From DAIQNV01 sp036788215 (GTDB lineage: Bacteria > Planctomycetota > Phycisphaerae > Phycisphaerales > UBA1924), in contig DAIQNV010000007.1 in assembly GCA_036788215.1 (NCBI GenBank), positions 1-64,000 of the forward strand: DNA of 64,000 nucleotides. Direction: 5' to 3'. The stretch's first letter is position 1. Each line of letters opens with the position of its first letter. Positions 31,330 to 41,231 of this stretch are shown one piece after another. The notes beneath the pieces are model-generated. The model was not told the origin of the DNA. It saw only the letters and a list, made by a program, of their open reading frames with translations, and did not search any database. The position numbers were made by a program, and so were the translations under genes.

Positions 31330-34300
31330 TCATGACGCCAGCGAGACGCTCTCCCCGTCGACCTCCGCCTCGCCCCGCCGGACCGCCTCCGCGACGCCCT
31401 CCTCCATGATCCCCGCCAGCTTGGCCGAGACCCGCGCGACGCCCAGCACCCGCGACGCTTCTCGCACCAGCTCGCTCATGGGCAGCGACACCTGCTCCCG
31501 CAGCACCCAGACGACCGCCGCGGCCCGCTCCGCCAGGGGCACCTCGTCGAGCGCTCGCTCGCCCGCCCGGGGCTCGCAGGCGAGTTCGCCCCGCGCGGGC
31601 CACAGCGCATCGCCCTCCCGGCGCACGACGCCGGACGCGACCGCCTTCGCCACGATCTCGCCGCACCGGGCCCGCACCTTCGCGGTCACCCGGTCGACGC
31701 CGTAGGCGGGCGCGAGCCGACGGACGACGATCTCTTCCAGCACGGGCGCCTCGAACTCGACGATCTCCCGCACCAGGCGGACCGCGCCGCGGTCATCGCC
31801 CGACTCGGTCAGGGCGTCGCGCGAGCCCCGCTGCTCGCCCTCCCAGGCCCGGTAGGGCTCCGGCTCCCGCACGAGCGGCGCCTCCCGCACCGGGGGGGCC
31901 ACGCTCGAGCCGACGCGGGCGCTCTCGTCGCGCACGACCGCCGCGCCCGCCGCCTCGCTCGCCACGGGCGCCTCGCGCACGCTGCGCTGCGCCTCCGCGA
32001 TCGCACGTTCGAGCGACTCGATCACCCCGCCGGGGTTCAGCCTCCACTCGACGCTCCACACGCGCACGAGCGACCAGCCCAGGCCCTCCAGCACCGATGT
32101 GCGCAGGCGGTCCCGGTCCCGGGCCGCACGGCTCCTCGCGTACCCGTCGCCATCGAACTCGATGCCCAGGACGAGCTTCTCGCCTTGGCGCACCGCGAGG
32201 CCGATCCGGCACCCGCCGACGCCCACGTCCTCCTCGACCTCGTGACCCCGCTCGCGCAGGCGGGCCGCGACCGCCCGCTCGATCGCACCGACGCCCCGGG
32301 ACTCCGCGGCGCCCGCGATGCCCCCGAGCACCCCCGCCCCGCGCTGCGCGTACTCGAGGAACCGGCGCAGGTGCCGCACGCCCACGCGGTCCGTCCGGCC
32401 CAGGTCGATCGCCGAGGGCTCCATCGAGCAGAAGACCACGACCCGGCGCCGGGCCCGGGTCACCGCAACGTTGAGCCTCCGCTCGCCACCGTCGCGGTTC
32501 AGGGGGCCGAAGTTCATGGAGACCCGCCCGTGCTCATCGGGCCCGTAGGTGATGCTGAAGAGGATTACGTCGCGCTCGTCGCCCTGCACGCTCTCGAGGT
32601 TCTTGACGAAGGCGGGCTCGTCCCCGTTCCTGCCGTTGGCGAGCGCCGCCTCGATCTCGGGCTCCTTGCGGCACCGTTCATCGAGCAGGTCCTGGATCAG
32701 CACCTGCTGGGCGATGTTGAAGGTGACCACGCCCACGCTCTCCCGGCCCGCGCGGGCCACGCGGACCATTTCCTCGACGATCGCCTCCGCCTCCGCGCGG
32801 TTCGTCTTGCTGCCCCCGCGCTCGTAGACGCCCGCGACCCGGCGCAGCGACACGCCGAGCTCGCCCCCCGCGTCCACCGGCGAGGGGAAGGTCTCGAGCG
32901 ACCCGTCGTAGTAGTGCGCGTTCGAGAAGGCGATGAGGCTCTCGTGCCTGCTGCGGTAGTGCCAGCGGAGCCTGCGCGAGGGGACCCCCGAGGCGACGCA
33001 CTCCTGCAGGATACTCTCGAGCTCCTCCTCGCCGGTGCCCGCCTCCTCGTCCTCGTCCTCGCCCTTCTCGAAGAAGCTTGTCGGCGGGAGCTGCTTCGAA
33101 TCCCCCACCACGATCACCCGCGACCCGCGCGCAATCGCCCCCACCGCCTCCCAGGGCGGAATCTGGCTCGCCTCGTCGAAGACCACCAGGTCGAACCGGG
33201 GCAGACCCGGGTCGAGGTACTGCGCCACGCTCAAGGGGCTCATCAGGAAGCAGGGCTTCAACCTCGCCAGGGTCCGCGGCGCGCGTTCGATCAGCTTGCG
33301 GATCGGCAGGTGGCTCCGACGCTTCTCGAGCTCACGCAGCACGATGCCCATCTCGCTCTGCCGGCTCACCTCGCCGCTGGGGCGGGGCACGCCGGTCGCG
33401 AGCCTGGCCCGCACCAGTTCCTTCGTCAACGCGATCACCCGCTCGTCGAGATCGCGGAACCGGCGCACGACCGCCTCGTGCCCGCGCCCGCTGAACCCCC
33501 GAATCGCGTCGATCGAGTCCGCGGTCGCCAAGAGCCATCGCTCGCCGAAACTCCGCTCGAAGATGTCGGCGACCGCACCCGATCTCCCGCCCGCTTCGAG
33601 ATGGCCCACGAGCCCCTCGAGCCCGGCCCGCGATGCTCGCTGGCGGGCCTCACGCCAGTGGCACCAGTCGCTGAGCCCCGCCAGCGAGCCCCGCCAGCGC
33701 GCCAGCACCGCCCGCGTGCGGGGCAGCTGCCCCTCCTCGCGCAGGTCGCCCCAGGCCTCCGTCCAGTCGACCACGAGGACGCGCTCGACCCGCTCGCGGG
33801 CTTCGCCCAACCGGGCCAGTTGTTCGCGCAGGCCCGCAGCCTCCGTGGCGCCCAGGCCCTCGCCGGCGCACGCCCGCTCCACCACCCGCTCGGGCAGACC
33901 CGCTTCGCGNNNNNNNNNNNNNNNNNNNNNNNNNNNNNNNNNNNNNNNNNNNNNNNNNNNNNNNNNNNNNNNNNNNNNNNNNNNNNNNNNNNNNNNNNNN
34001 NNNNNNNNNGCGGATTCCTCGACGACGGCGCGGGCAGAGGCGATGTCCGCCGGTGCGCGTGCCGGGTCGACCTTGCCCAGGCACACGCCCTTGAGCGCGT
34101 TCCGCACCCCGCGCATCGCCCACCACCGCGCCAGCCCCGTCTTCGCCTGGGCCCGCTTCGCGGTCACATCGAGCAGCACGAGGTCGAGCGACAGGATCGC
34201 CGGGTCGTACCGCGTCAAGAGATCGGCGCGGGCCGCGTCCCGGGCCCGGCCACGTGCGATCCAGGACTCGAGCGCAGGCTTCACCGCCCCCCAGTCCGGC

Positions 34301-37194
34301 CCGCTCACCATGTCCGGTGTCACGCCCGGGCACGCCGCGAGGTGCTGCGCGATGTCCCCCGCCCACCCGACCTCCCGCGCGCTGAGCCGGGCGACCACAT
34401 CGGGCGCGTCCCGCACATCGAGGGCCGCCAGCCACGCGCCGAGTGCCCCCTCGACCGCGCCGACGCATTCGGTCAGCCCGTCGATCACGCCCCGGGCATC
34501 GTCGGGCAGCCGGAAGGAGAACGCGCTGACGCCCACGCCCCGCAGCGCGTGCGCCGCGACGCTCTCGCCGGGCGCCTCGACGATCCCCGCCGCCTCCGCG
34601 AGCTGGGCGACGACGCCCCGGAGTTCCGCGAGCGTTCCCGCGTCGATGTCCGCGACATCGCCCGCCCGCAGGTCGATCCGCGGGCCATCGCCCAGCTGCG
34701 TGAGCCGCTCGATCACCCGGCGCACGGATTCCCCGCTCGTGCGGGGCGCATGCAGGCCCTCGACGTACCCGTTCAACGCTGCGCGGGTTTCGCCCAGCTT
34801 CCGCAGGGTTTCGGCCCAGTCGGCGGGCTGCCGGGTCGCGACGCACTCGACCGCCTCGCGGACCTGGTCGTACACCTCGCGCTTGCTCGCGCGGTTCGAG
34901 TGCAGTTCGAGGCAGAAGGGCCCCAGCCCGTCCTGCTCGAGCCGCCCGCGCACGACGGTGAGCGCCGCCCGCTTCTCCGCCACGAACAGCACGCGTTCCC
35001 CCCGGCCCAGGGCGTCCGCGATCACGTTCGCGATCGTCTGGCTCTTCCCCGTGCCCGGCGGGCCCTGCAGCACGAAGGTCTCGCCCGCCCCCGCGGCCCG
35101 CACCGCCTCGAGCTGGCTCGAGTCCGCGTCCCGGGTGCACAGGGGCTCCCCCGGCGCCAGCACCCGGTCGAGATCCGGGGCTTCGGGGACGAGGACCTCT
35201 TGGGACTCCGCGTCGTCGCCCTCGCGCTCGCCGGTATCCATCAGCCGGCGCACGAGGGGGCTCTGTCGCAGGGCCTCCGACCGATCCTCAAGGTCGAGCC
35301 ACATCAGGTGCCGGCTGAAACTGAAGAGCCCGAGCACCGCCGACTCGCGGACCTCCCACCGATCGATCGTCTTGACCGCCTCGCGGAAACGTCGGAGCAC
35401 CGCGTCGAGGTCGATCCCGCTCTCGTCCTCGGGCAGCTCCCCGAGCGACGGATCGGCGATGCCGAACTCGATGCGCAGCTTTTCGAGGAGCGGCGCGTTC
35501 GTGCGCGGGGACTCGTCGCCCATGCGCACGATCAGGGGACGCCCGGCGCCGGGGCGCTCGAGGCGGACCGGGACCAGGACGAGGGGCGCTTCCCTCGGAT
35601 CGTCGCTCCCCCGCTCGTACCACACCAGCGTCCCGAGGGCCAGGTGCAGCAGGTTCGCGCCGGTCTCCTCGAGGCTCGACCGTGCATCGCGGAAGAGCTC
35701 GACCCCGCGCCGGGAGGTCTCCGTCTCCGAGAGCTCCGCGAACACGCGACCCGCCGACAGCTCGCTCAGCACGAACGCCGACCGCGAGTCGCTCCCCTCG
35801 CCCTCCGGCACCACCTTGGGCTTCGCCACCAGTTCCAGCCCCGCGCCGCCCGCGAGCGCATCCTCGATCCTGCCGAGCCCCCCCTCGCCGACCATCAGGG
35901 GCACCGTCCGCCTCGTCTGCCGGAAGTTGATCAGACGGTTCCGCAGCGAGAGGTCGAGCAACCGCCGCTTCCAGCGGGTCACCCGGTCCTCGCGCTCCTG
36001 CGCCGCCGGGATCGACTGCGCCGCCCCCACCCCACCCACCTCCCCCACCCCCCGGGCGGGGGGCAAGGGGCCGGGCGTGCCCGGCGCCGCCTCCGTTTCG
36101 CCCTCCACCGAGAGCCGGTAGACCCGGGCCTCGCCCGGCGCGACCTCCGCACGCTCGGCCCGGACCGGCAGGGGGCGCACGCCACGCTTCCGGGCGGCGC
36201 GGACGTCGATGATCTGCGTGGGCCCCGTCTCCCCGGCGAGGCGGTGGAACCCCTTGTCGACCGCCCGCTCGAACCGCCCTTCATCCGCATGCGTGAGCAG
36301 GACCGACTCGACCAGAACCATCTCGTCCAGTTCCGCCCGCTTCCGCGCCGGCAGGCCCGAATCGATCACCGGCTCCGCGAAGTGGTCGGGCGTCAGCCAC
36401 ACGCCCGCGATCGCGTGCGTCTCGAACAGCACGATGACGGGGTGCAGCCCCGACTGCTCCCACACCGCGGAGAGCAGCAGCGCCAGGTCCAGGCAGGTCC
36501 CGAGGCGCGACCCGAGCACGTGATCCGCCAGGCGGACGCGCTGCCCGCTCGTCTCAAAACTCGCCGGCGGGTTGATGTAGTTGATGCCACGCTCGAGGAG
36601 CGCGACGTACCCCGCCTCCGCGATCCTGCGGGCCCGCTTGCGGTCGTTCGACTGGTAGCCATCCAGCCCCGGCGCGCTATCCTGAGCCAGCAGCTCCGCC
36701 GCCCGGACGAGCACCGGCTCGAGCGCCGGGTGATTCGGCAGCACGAAACTCGCCAGCAGTTCCGGCGGCGCCTGCGAGCCCCCCCACTCGTTGGCCGCGA
36801 GGATGTCGAGGTCGCCGGTCCACTTCACCTGACCGAACCCGTCGGACTCGACGCCCACCGTCAGCGCCGTCCGCTCGCGCTCGGTCTGGGCCGCGAGCCG
36901 ATCGCCCGCGATCGCCACGGGCACCCGGTCGAGCGTGTACGACTGCCCGGGCTCGACCCGGTCGACCCGCAGCAGCACCGGGTCCGCCGCGTCGGTCGAG
37001 ATGCGCACCGAGATCCGCAGGTCGACCAGCGCCGACTCGCCCACATTGGTCAGGCGGATCGAGTCCACGATCGGGAGGGACCGCTGGTGGGCCGCGAAGT
37101 TCACCACCGGGCGGGCGACCACCTCGATCGTGAGCGGGAGCGGCGGAACGAGATCTTCAGCGACGATGTCGGGCGTGGTATCCGGCACGGGCAT
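31330..37194 (-). CDS. Giant DUF4011-helicase with REase_MTES_1575/Vsr-like nuclease and DUF3320
   Basis: About 1,950 residues from ATG at 37194, interrupted by an assembly gap (33910-34009). Order: an N-terminal beta domain; a transglutaminase-like segment at about residues 215-260 (GTCLDLALLLSAVWEQSG, then FETHAIAGVW); DUF4011 from about residue 400 (WKRRLLDLSLRNRLINF); an SF1 helicase core with Walker A GPPGTGKSQT (about 710), Walker B VVFDEASQIP and GDSKQLPP (about 1335-1355); and the C-terminal motifs VQGDERDVI and VAVTRARRRV (about 1540-1580). Then a Vsr/MTES_1575-type nuclease (LGIEFDGDGYARSRAARDRD, WSVEW; about 1640-1730) and DUF3320 (about 1805-1880). Single proteins of this layout have been reported as anti-phage systems. 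It begins 39 bp after ccoS, so it may be read through from the cco operon. Confidence 0.85.
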   Translation of the reverse strand: MPVPDTTPDIVAEDLVPPLPLTIEVVARPVVNFAAHQRSLPIVDSIRLTNVGESALVDLRISVRISTDAADPVLLRVDRVEPGQSYTLDRVPVAIAGDRLAAQTERERTALTVGVESDGFGQVKWTGDLDILAANEWGGSQAPPELLASFVLPNHPALEPVLVRAAELLAQDSAPGLDGYQSNDRKRARRIAEAGYVALLERGINYINPPASFETSGQRVRLADHVLGSRLGTCLDLALLLSAVWEQSGLHPVIVLFETHAIAGVWLTPDHFAEPVIDSGLPARKRAELDEMVLVESVLLTHADEGRFERAVDKGFHRLAGETGPTQIIDVRAARKRGVRPLPVRAERAEVAPGEARVYRLSVEGETEAAPGTPGPLPPARGVGEVGGVGAAQSIPAAQEREDRVTRWKRRLLDLSLRNRLINFRQTRRTVPLMVGEGGLGRIEDALAGGAGLELVAKPKVVPEGEGSDSRSAFVLSELSAGRVFAELSETETSRRGVELFRDARSSLEETGANLLHLALGTLVWYERGSDDPREAPLVLVPVRLERPGAGRPLIVRMGDESPRTNAPLLEKLRIEFGIADPSLGELPEDESGIDLDAVLRRFREAVKTIDRWEVRESAVLGLFSFSRHLMWLDLEDRSEALRQSPLVRRLMDTGEREGDDAESQEVLVPEAPDLDRVLAPGEPLCTRDADSSQLEAVRAAGAGETFVLQGPPGTGKSQTIANVIADALGRGERVLFVAEKRAALTVVRGRLEQDGLGPFCLELHSNRASKREVYDQVREAVECVATRQPADWAETLRKLGETRAALNGYVEGLHAPRTSGESVRRVIERLTQLGDGPRIDLRAGDVADIDAGTLAELRGVVAQLAEAAGIVEAPGESVAAHALRGVGVSAFSFRLPDDARGVIDGLTECVGAVEGALGAWLAALDVRDAPDVVARLSAREVGWAGDIAQHLAACPGVTPDMVSGPDWGAVKPALESWIARGRARDAARADLLTRYDPAILSLDLVLLDVTAKRAQAKTGLARWWAMRGVRNALKGVCLGKVDPARAPADIASARAVVEESXXXXXXXXXXXXXXXXXXXXXXXXXXXXXXXXXXREAGLPERVVERACAGEGLGATEAAGLREQLARLGEARERVERVLVVDWTEAWGDLREEGQLPRTRAVLARWRGSLAGLSDWCHWREARQRASRAGLEGLVGHLEAGGRSGAVADIFERSFGERWLLATADSIDAIRGFSGRGHEAVVRRFRDLDERVIALTKELVRARLATGVPRPSGEVSRQSEMGIVLRELEKRRSHLPIRKLIERAPRTLARLKPCFLMSPLSVAQYLDPGLPRFDLVVFDEASQIPPWEAVGAIARGSRVIVVGDSKQLPPTSFFEKGEDEDEEAGTGEEELESILQECVASGVPSRRLRWHYRSRHESLIAFSNAHYYDGSLETFPSPVDAGGELGVSLRRVAGVYERGGSKTNRAEAEAIVEEMVRVARAGRESVGVVTFNIAQQVLIQDLLDERCRKEPEIEAALANGRNGDEPAFVKNLESVQGDERDVILFSITYGPDEHGRVSMNFGPLNRDGGERRLNVAVTRARRRVVVFCSMEPSAIDLGRTDRVGVRHLRRFLEYAQRGAGVLGGIAGAAESRGVGAIERAVAARLRERGHEVEEDVGVGGCRIGLAVRQGEKLVLGIEFDGDGYARSRAARDRDRLRTSVLEGLGWSLVRVWSVEWRLNPGGVIESLERAIAEAQRSVREAPVASEAAGAAVVRDESARVGSSVAPPVREAPLVREPEPYRAWEGEQRGSRDALTESGDDRGAVRLVREIVEFEAPVLEEIVVRRLAPAYGVDRVTAKVRARCGEIVAKAVASGVVRREGDALWPARGELACEPRAGERALDEVPLAERAAAVVWVLREQVSLPMSELVREASRVLGVARVSAKLAGIMEEGVAEAVRRGEAEVDGESVSLAS
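33910..34009. other. Assembly gap (100 N) inside the giant helicase gene
   Basis: Exactly 100 N in the coding sequence between the helicase motifs. The two sides happen to be in the same frame if the gap is 100 bp, but the true size is unknown and some residues are missing from any model of this gene. Confidence 0.99.
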
Positions 37195-37233
37195 TCTCCG
37201 TCCGGAGTTTAGTAAGGTCGGGCCCGACGCGAT

Positions 37234-37374
37234 TCACTCCTCGTCGAACACCGCCCGGACCGCCGGCGTCTCCGTGTCGTCGAACTGCCCGGACCGGACC
37301 GCTCGGATGAACGCCCAGACCCCGAGGCCGGCGAGCACGAGCGAGACGGGGATCATGATGTAGATCACGGACAT
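37234..37374 (-). CDS. ccoS: cbb3 oxidase assembly protein CcoS
   Basis: 46 residues from ATG at 37374, read directly from the sequence. The product starts MSVIYIMIPVSLVLAGLGVW and ends AVFDEE: a single membrane helix, then AFIRAVRSGQFDD, which is the CcoS/FixS signature. CcoS is needed for cofactor insertion into cbb3 oxidase. It lies 15 bp after ccoI and is the last gene of the ccoGHIS set, 39 bp before the giant helicase gene. Confidence 0.93.
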   Translation of the reverse strand: MSVIYIMIPVSLVLAGLGVWAFIRAVRSGQFDDTETPAVRAVFDEE

Positions 37375-37389
37375 GGCGTTCACCTGGGC

Positions 37390-39927
37390 TCAGGGGACAC
37401 GGGGAGGGGCGGGAATGGACACCCGCCGACCAGCGGACATCGCGATGAACAGGACCGTGAGCGAGCTCGTGGGCATCAGGATCGCCGCGGCGATGGGCGT
37501 CACCAGGCCGGCCATCGCCAGGACCGCGGCGCTCGCGTTGTAGCACAGCGAGATCGCGAAGCAGACCCGCACGCGGACCATCGCCCGCCTGGACGCGAGG
37601 AAGAGGTCGGACAGGGGCGTGAGCCCGGGCCTTTGCACCGCCACGTCCGCCGCCTCGAGGCTCGCCTCCGCGCCGCCCTGCACCGCGATGCCGACCGAGG
37701 CCGCTGCGAGGGCCGCCGCGTCGTTGACGCCGTCGCCCACCATCACCACCGGCCCCCGACCCCGCCCGGCCCCGGCCCGGGCAGCGGTCAGTTCGCGCAC
37801 GATCGCGAGCTTGTCCTCGGGCGTGAGGTCCCCGCGCGCATCCGCGTCCGGGATGTCGAGCTCCCGGGCGATCACCCGCACGACGCGTGCGTCGTCGCCC
37901 GACAGGATCCGCAGGCTCCACCCGCGCTCCCGCAGCGCGTCGAGCGTCGCCCGCGCCTCCGGACGCAGCGTGTCGGCCACCACCGCCCCGAACCGCACCA
38001 CGCCATCGACCGATGCGAGCACGAGCGCCCCCGCCCGCTCCCGGGCGCACGCTTCCGCGTCGCCCAGGAACGCCCCCGAGACCTCGATCCCCTCACCCTC
38101 GAGGAGCGACCGGTTCCCGACGCACACCCGCCGCCCCTCGATCGTCGCGACGAGCCCGCGCCCGGGCACCCGCACCACTTCGCAGTCCGCGGCGCCAGCG
38201 GGCTCTTCCTCCGGGGCCTCGATGGAATCGACGAGCGCCCTGGCGATCGGGTGGGCGCTGTGCCGCTCCGCAGCCCGCACGAGCCTCGCCGCCTCGGCAT
38301 CGCCGAAGGTCGCGAGCACCCGGGGCCGCCCCGTCGTCAGCGTGCCCGTCTTGTCGAGCAGCACGACGCCCGGGCGGGCGAGGCGCTCGATGGCGTCCGA
38401 GCCCTTGACGAGGATCCTCGAGCGCGCCAGCCGCCCGGTCGAAGCGGTCATGACGAGCGGGGTCGCCAGGCCCAGGGCGCAGGGGCACGAGACGATCAGC
38501 AGCGCCGTCGCGTGCTCGAGCGCCGTGCTCGGCCCCTCGGGCCACCATATCGTCGTCGTGATCGCCGCCAGGATGGTCACCACCAGCACGAACCATCCTG
38601 CCACCCGGTCCGCGAAGCGCATCACCGGCGCCCGCCGGTTCGCCGCGTCCTCGACGAGCCTCATCAGCTTCGTCACGCGGGCCTGGTCGCTCGTCGCGAT
38701 CACCCGGGCCCGGACCGGGCTCGTCAGGTTGAGCGTGCCCGCGTGCACCGTCTGCCCCTCGCCGGTCGCGATCGGTCGCGACTCGCCGGTCAGGAGCGCC
38801 GCGTCGATATCCGTGTGCCCGCGCATCACCACCGCGTCCGCCGGGATCGGCGACTCCGCCGGGATGTCGATCAGGTCGCCGACCTGGAGCGCGTGCACCG
38901 GCACCGCCCGCGCCGTCTCGTTCCCCTCCGCATCAACTTCGACCCGCACCGCCCGCGAGGGCGTCAGCGTGGAGAGTAGGTCGAGCGCATCCGCCGCCCG
39001 ACGCGTCGACGCGTGCTGCAGCCACCGCCCGACGAGCAGCAGGAAGACCAGCATCGTCAGCGAGTCGAAGTAGATCTCCCCCACCCCCCGCACCGTGTTC
39101 GCCAGGCCCCACAGCCCGCCGATCGCCAGCGCGATCGCGATCGGCACATCGAGGTTCACGGACCGCGTCCGCAAGGCCGCCAGCGCCCCGCGGAAGAACA
39201 GCCGCCCCGGCCCCGCCAGCGACACCACGCCGAACAGCGCCGAGATCCAGCGGAACATCGCGAGGTGATCCTCCGCCATGCCCCCGAAGTGCCCGCCGTA
39301 CAGGGCGAAGGCGACCAGCATCGTGTTCCCCGCGAGCGCCCCCGCCAGGCCCACGCGCAGCAGCCACGCCCGGTCCTCCTTCTTGCGAAGGTCGTTCATT
39401 GCCGAAGGCTTCGGCGGGTGCGCCGGGTACCCGAGCCGGTCCAGCGTCGTTGCGATCCGAGACAGGGGCGTCGCCGGGTCCCACGTGATCGTCGCCCGCG
39501 CCCGGCGCAGATCGAGCCGCGCCTCCGCCACCGCCGGGTTCAGGCGGGGCAGACGCTCCACCAGCCACACGCACGCGGCACAGTGCACGCCCTCGAGCAG
39601 CAGCGTCGTCTGGCACAGCCCCGACTCCAGCGTCGTCGCGTGACGCTCGAGGTGCGTGGGGTCGTCCAGCTCCGCGTAGTCGTGCGCCGTCGTCCGCGCA
39701 GGCCCCGCCTCCGAGGGCGATGCCGCCTTCCGCACGCGGTAGTACCCCTCGAGATCGTGCGTGTGCAGCAGGTTGTACACCGTGCGGCACCCGTGACAGC
39801 AGAACTGCCTTTCGGTGGACGCGTCCATGAGCCCCGGGGGCACCGGCAGGTCGCAGTGGGCGCACGCCACGCGCGACGAAGCGTTCCGACGGGCGTCCAG
39901 GGCCGAATTGAGAGGGGCGGTGGTCAT
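37390..39927 (-). CDS. ccoI: Copper-exporting P1B ATPase CcoI
   Basis: 845 residues from ATG at 39927. A Cys-rich N-terminus (CAHCDLP, FCCHGC) and an HMA domain (GVHCAACVW) lead to eight membrane helices. The transport site is SCPCALG, the phosphorylation site DKTGTLT, and the ATP-domain motifs are SAHPIA and GDGVNDA. The extra N-terminal zinc-ribbon-like motif is typical of CcoI/FixI, which supplies Cu to the CuB site of cbb3 oxidase rather than acting in copper detoxification. It sits 7 bp after the SafE-like gene and before ccoS in the assembly operon. Confidence 0.95.
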   Translation of the reverse strand: MTTAPLNSALDARRNASSRVACAHCDLPVPPGLMDASTERQFCCHGCRTVYNLLHTHDLEGYYRVRKAASPSEAGPARTTAHDYAELDDPTHLERHATTLESGLCQTTLLLEGVHCAACVWLVERLPRLNPAVAEARLDLRRARATITWDPATPLSRIATTLDRLGYPAHPPKPSAMNDLRKKEDRAWLLRVGLAGALAGNTMLVAFALYGGHFGGMAEDHLAMFRWISALFGVVSLAGPGRLFFRGALAALRTRSVNLDVPIAIALAIGGLWGLANTVRGVGEIYFDSLTMLVFLLLVGRWLQHASTRRAADALDLLSTLTPSRAVRVEVDAEGNETARAVPVHALQVGDLIDIPAESPIPADAVVMRGHTDIDAALLTGESRPIATGEGQTVHAGTLNLTSPVRARVIATSDQARVTKLMRLVEDAANRRAPVMRFADRVAGWFVLVVTILAAITTTIWWPEGPSTALEHATALLIVSCPCALGLATPLVMTASTGRLARSRILVKGSDAIERLARPGVVLLDKTGTLTTGRPRVLATFGDAEAARLVRAAERHSAHPIARALVDSIEAPEEEPAGAADCEVVRVPGRGLVATIEGRRVCVGNRSLLEGEGIEVSGAFLGDAEACARERAGALVLASVDGVVRFGAVVADTLRPEARATLDALRERGWSLRILSGDDARVVRVIARELDIPDADARGDLTPEDKLAIVRELTAARAGAGRGRGPVVMVGDGVNDAAALAAASVGIAVQGGAEASLEAADVAVQRPGLTPLSDLFLASRRAMVRVRVCFAISLCYNASAAVLAMAGLVTPIAAAILMPTSSLTVLFIAMSAGRRVSIPAPPRVP

Positions 39928-39934
39928 CGTACGA

Positions 39935-40741
39935 TCACGGGCTCTCGGCCCCGGAGAGCGGGCAGCAGGGCAGCGCCGCATCCGCATCCGGGACGGTGTT
40001 TCCGGTCAGGGTCACTCGGGAAGGATCAAACGTCGGCAGCGACACCCGCCCCGCAGCCGTCATCACGCCCACGACCACGAACAGGCACGAAGCGGCGATC
40101 GGCAGGTGGCGGCGCAGAGGCCCGGTGAGAAACTGCAGCCCCGCCCCCACCGCGGTCAGCACCGGCAGCGTCCCGAGCCAGAACGCGACCATCACGCCCG
40201 CGCCCGCCAGGGGGTGGGCCGTGCCCGCCGAGGTCAACGCGAAGGCGTAGAGCCACCCGCAGGGCAGCATCGGCGTCAGCAACCCGACCAGCCCCGCCCG
40301 CTGCGTCCCGCCAAAGGCGAACGCGGCGCGGTGCGCCGCTTCCGCGGCACTCGTCCAGCGCTTCGGCACCGGCAGTCGGGGCAGACGGAACCCCGCCACA
40401 CGGCTCAGCCCGACCAGCCCCACCAGCGCGATGCCCACCCCCGCGAGGATCGCCGCGGGGCGCTGCAGACCCCCGTAAGCCGCCCCGAGATCGAGCGCCG
40501 ACCCGAGCGCCGCCGCCACGACGCCCAGCGTCGCGTACGAAACCGCCCGCCCCCCGTGGTACGCCAGGTGCAGGGGCAGCCTCGACCGCTTGCGTTCGCC
40601 GGGCCTCTCATCGACGGCGCTGACCGCGAACAGCACCAGCCCGCCGCACATCCCCGCGCAGTGCGGAGACCCGAGCAGGCTCGCCAGAAGCACCGCCCCG
40701 AGCAGCGCGATCAGTCCGATGGGCTCATCGACCGGAAGCAT
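39935..40741 (-). CDS. SafE/UreH-like membrane protein of the cco cluster
   Basis: 268 residues from ATG at 40741. Six or more hydrophobic segments and the GSPHCAGMCGGLVLF motif identify the COG2836 (SafE/UreH-like, TauE-related) family. A second copy of the fold holds TPMLPCGWLYAFALTSAG. Members lie regularly between fixH and fixI and are thought to help metal delivery to cbb3 oxidase; the transport role is inferred. Conserved Cys and Met in the first helices could bind copper. It overlaps ccoH by 17 bp. The C-terminus ends with a CC pair. Confidence 0.85.
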   Translation of the reverse strand: MLPVDEPIGLIALLGAVLLASLLGSPHCAGMCGGLVLFAVSAVDERPGERKRSRLPLHLAYHGGRAVSYATLGVVAAALGSALDLGAAYGGLQRPAAILAGVGIALVGLVGLSRVAGFRLPRLPVPKRWTSAAEAAHRAAFAFGGTQRAGLVGLLTPMLPCGWLYAFALTSAGTAHPLAGAGVMVAFWLGTLPVLTAVGAGLQFLTGPLRRHLPIAASCLFVVVGVMTAAGRVSLPTFDPSRVTLTGNTVPDADAALPCCPLSGAESP

Positions 40742-41231
40742 CGACCACCCTCCCCCGCTGTTCCACCGTCCGCGTCGTCGCGGTCACGGTGTCGCCCAGG
40801 GTGATCGTTAGCCGCAGGTCATACAAGCCGATCTTGGGGAGGTCCGCCGGCGCCGCGTAGGCCCCGTGCAAAGTCTCCGCCAGCGTGACCGTGCTGCGGG
40901 CCGACGCGCGGGCCCGATGGAAATACTCCACCTCGACCGTCGCGCCCGCGACCGGGCCATCCTCGTCGGACAGCACCACGAGGATCTGCTCGGGCGTCAG
41001 GCCGGCGTTCACCACCATGCCCGTGTCGTCGGTCGTCCGCGTCGCCGCCCGGTTCGCGTCCCAGGCCATCGCCTTGGCGTAGTAGTCCGGCTCGACCGCG
41101 AAGGTCTTGTCCGTCGCCGACTTGTACACGGTCGTCGCGACCATGAACACGTTGATGCTGAACAGCCCCAGCAGGAACAGCGACCAGCGGACCGCGGCGA
41201 GGCGTTCAACCATCTTGGGCGAAGTCGTCAT
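40725..41231 (-). CDS. ccoH: FixH/CcoH family cbb3 assembly protein
   Basis: 168 residues from ATG at 41231, overlapping the ccoG stop by 4 bp (ATGA). One N-terminal membrane helix (VRWSLFLLGLFSINVFMVAT) is followed by the FixH periplasmic domain (VEPDYYAKAMAWDANRAA, LPKIGLYDLRLTI). FixH stabilises assembly of the oxidase. The family call rests on the YYxKAxxWD motif and position between ccoG and ccoI. Confidence 0.9.
   Translation of the reverse strand: MTTSPKMVERLAAVRWSLFLLGLFSINVFMVATTVYKSATDKTFAVEPDYYAKAMAWDANRAATRTTDDTGMVVNAGLTPEQILVVLSDEDGPVAGATVEVEYFHRARASARSTVTLAETLHGAYAAPADLPKIGLYDLRLTITLGDTVTATTRTVEQRGRVVDASGR

Noticed and set aside
32185..37212. A 1,675-residue plus-strand open frame
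   Set aside because: Antisense to the giant helicase gene, which shows well-ordered helicase and nuclease motifs; the shadow is Arg/His/Pro-rich.
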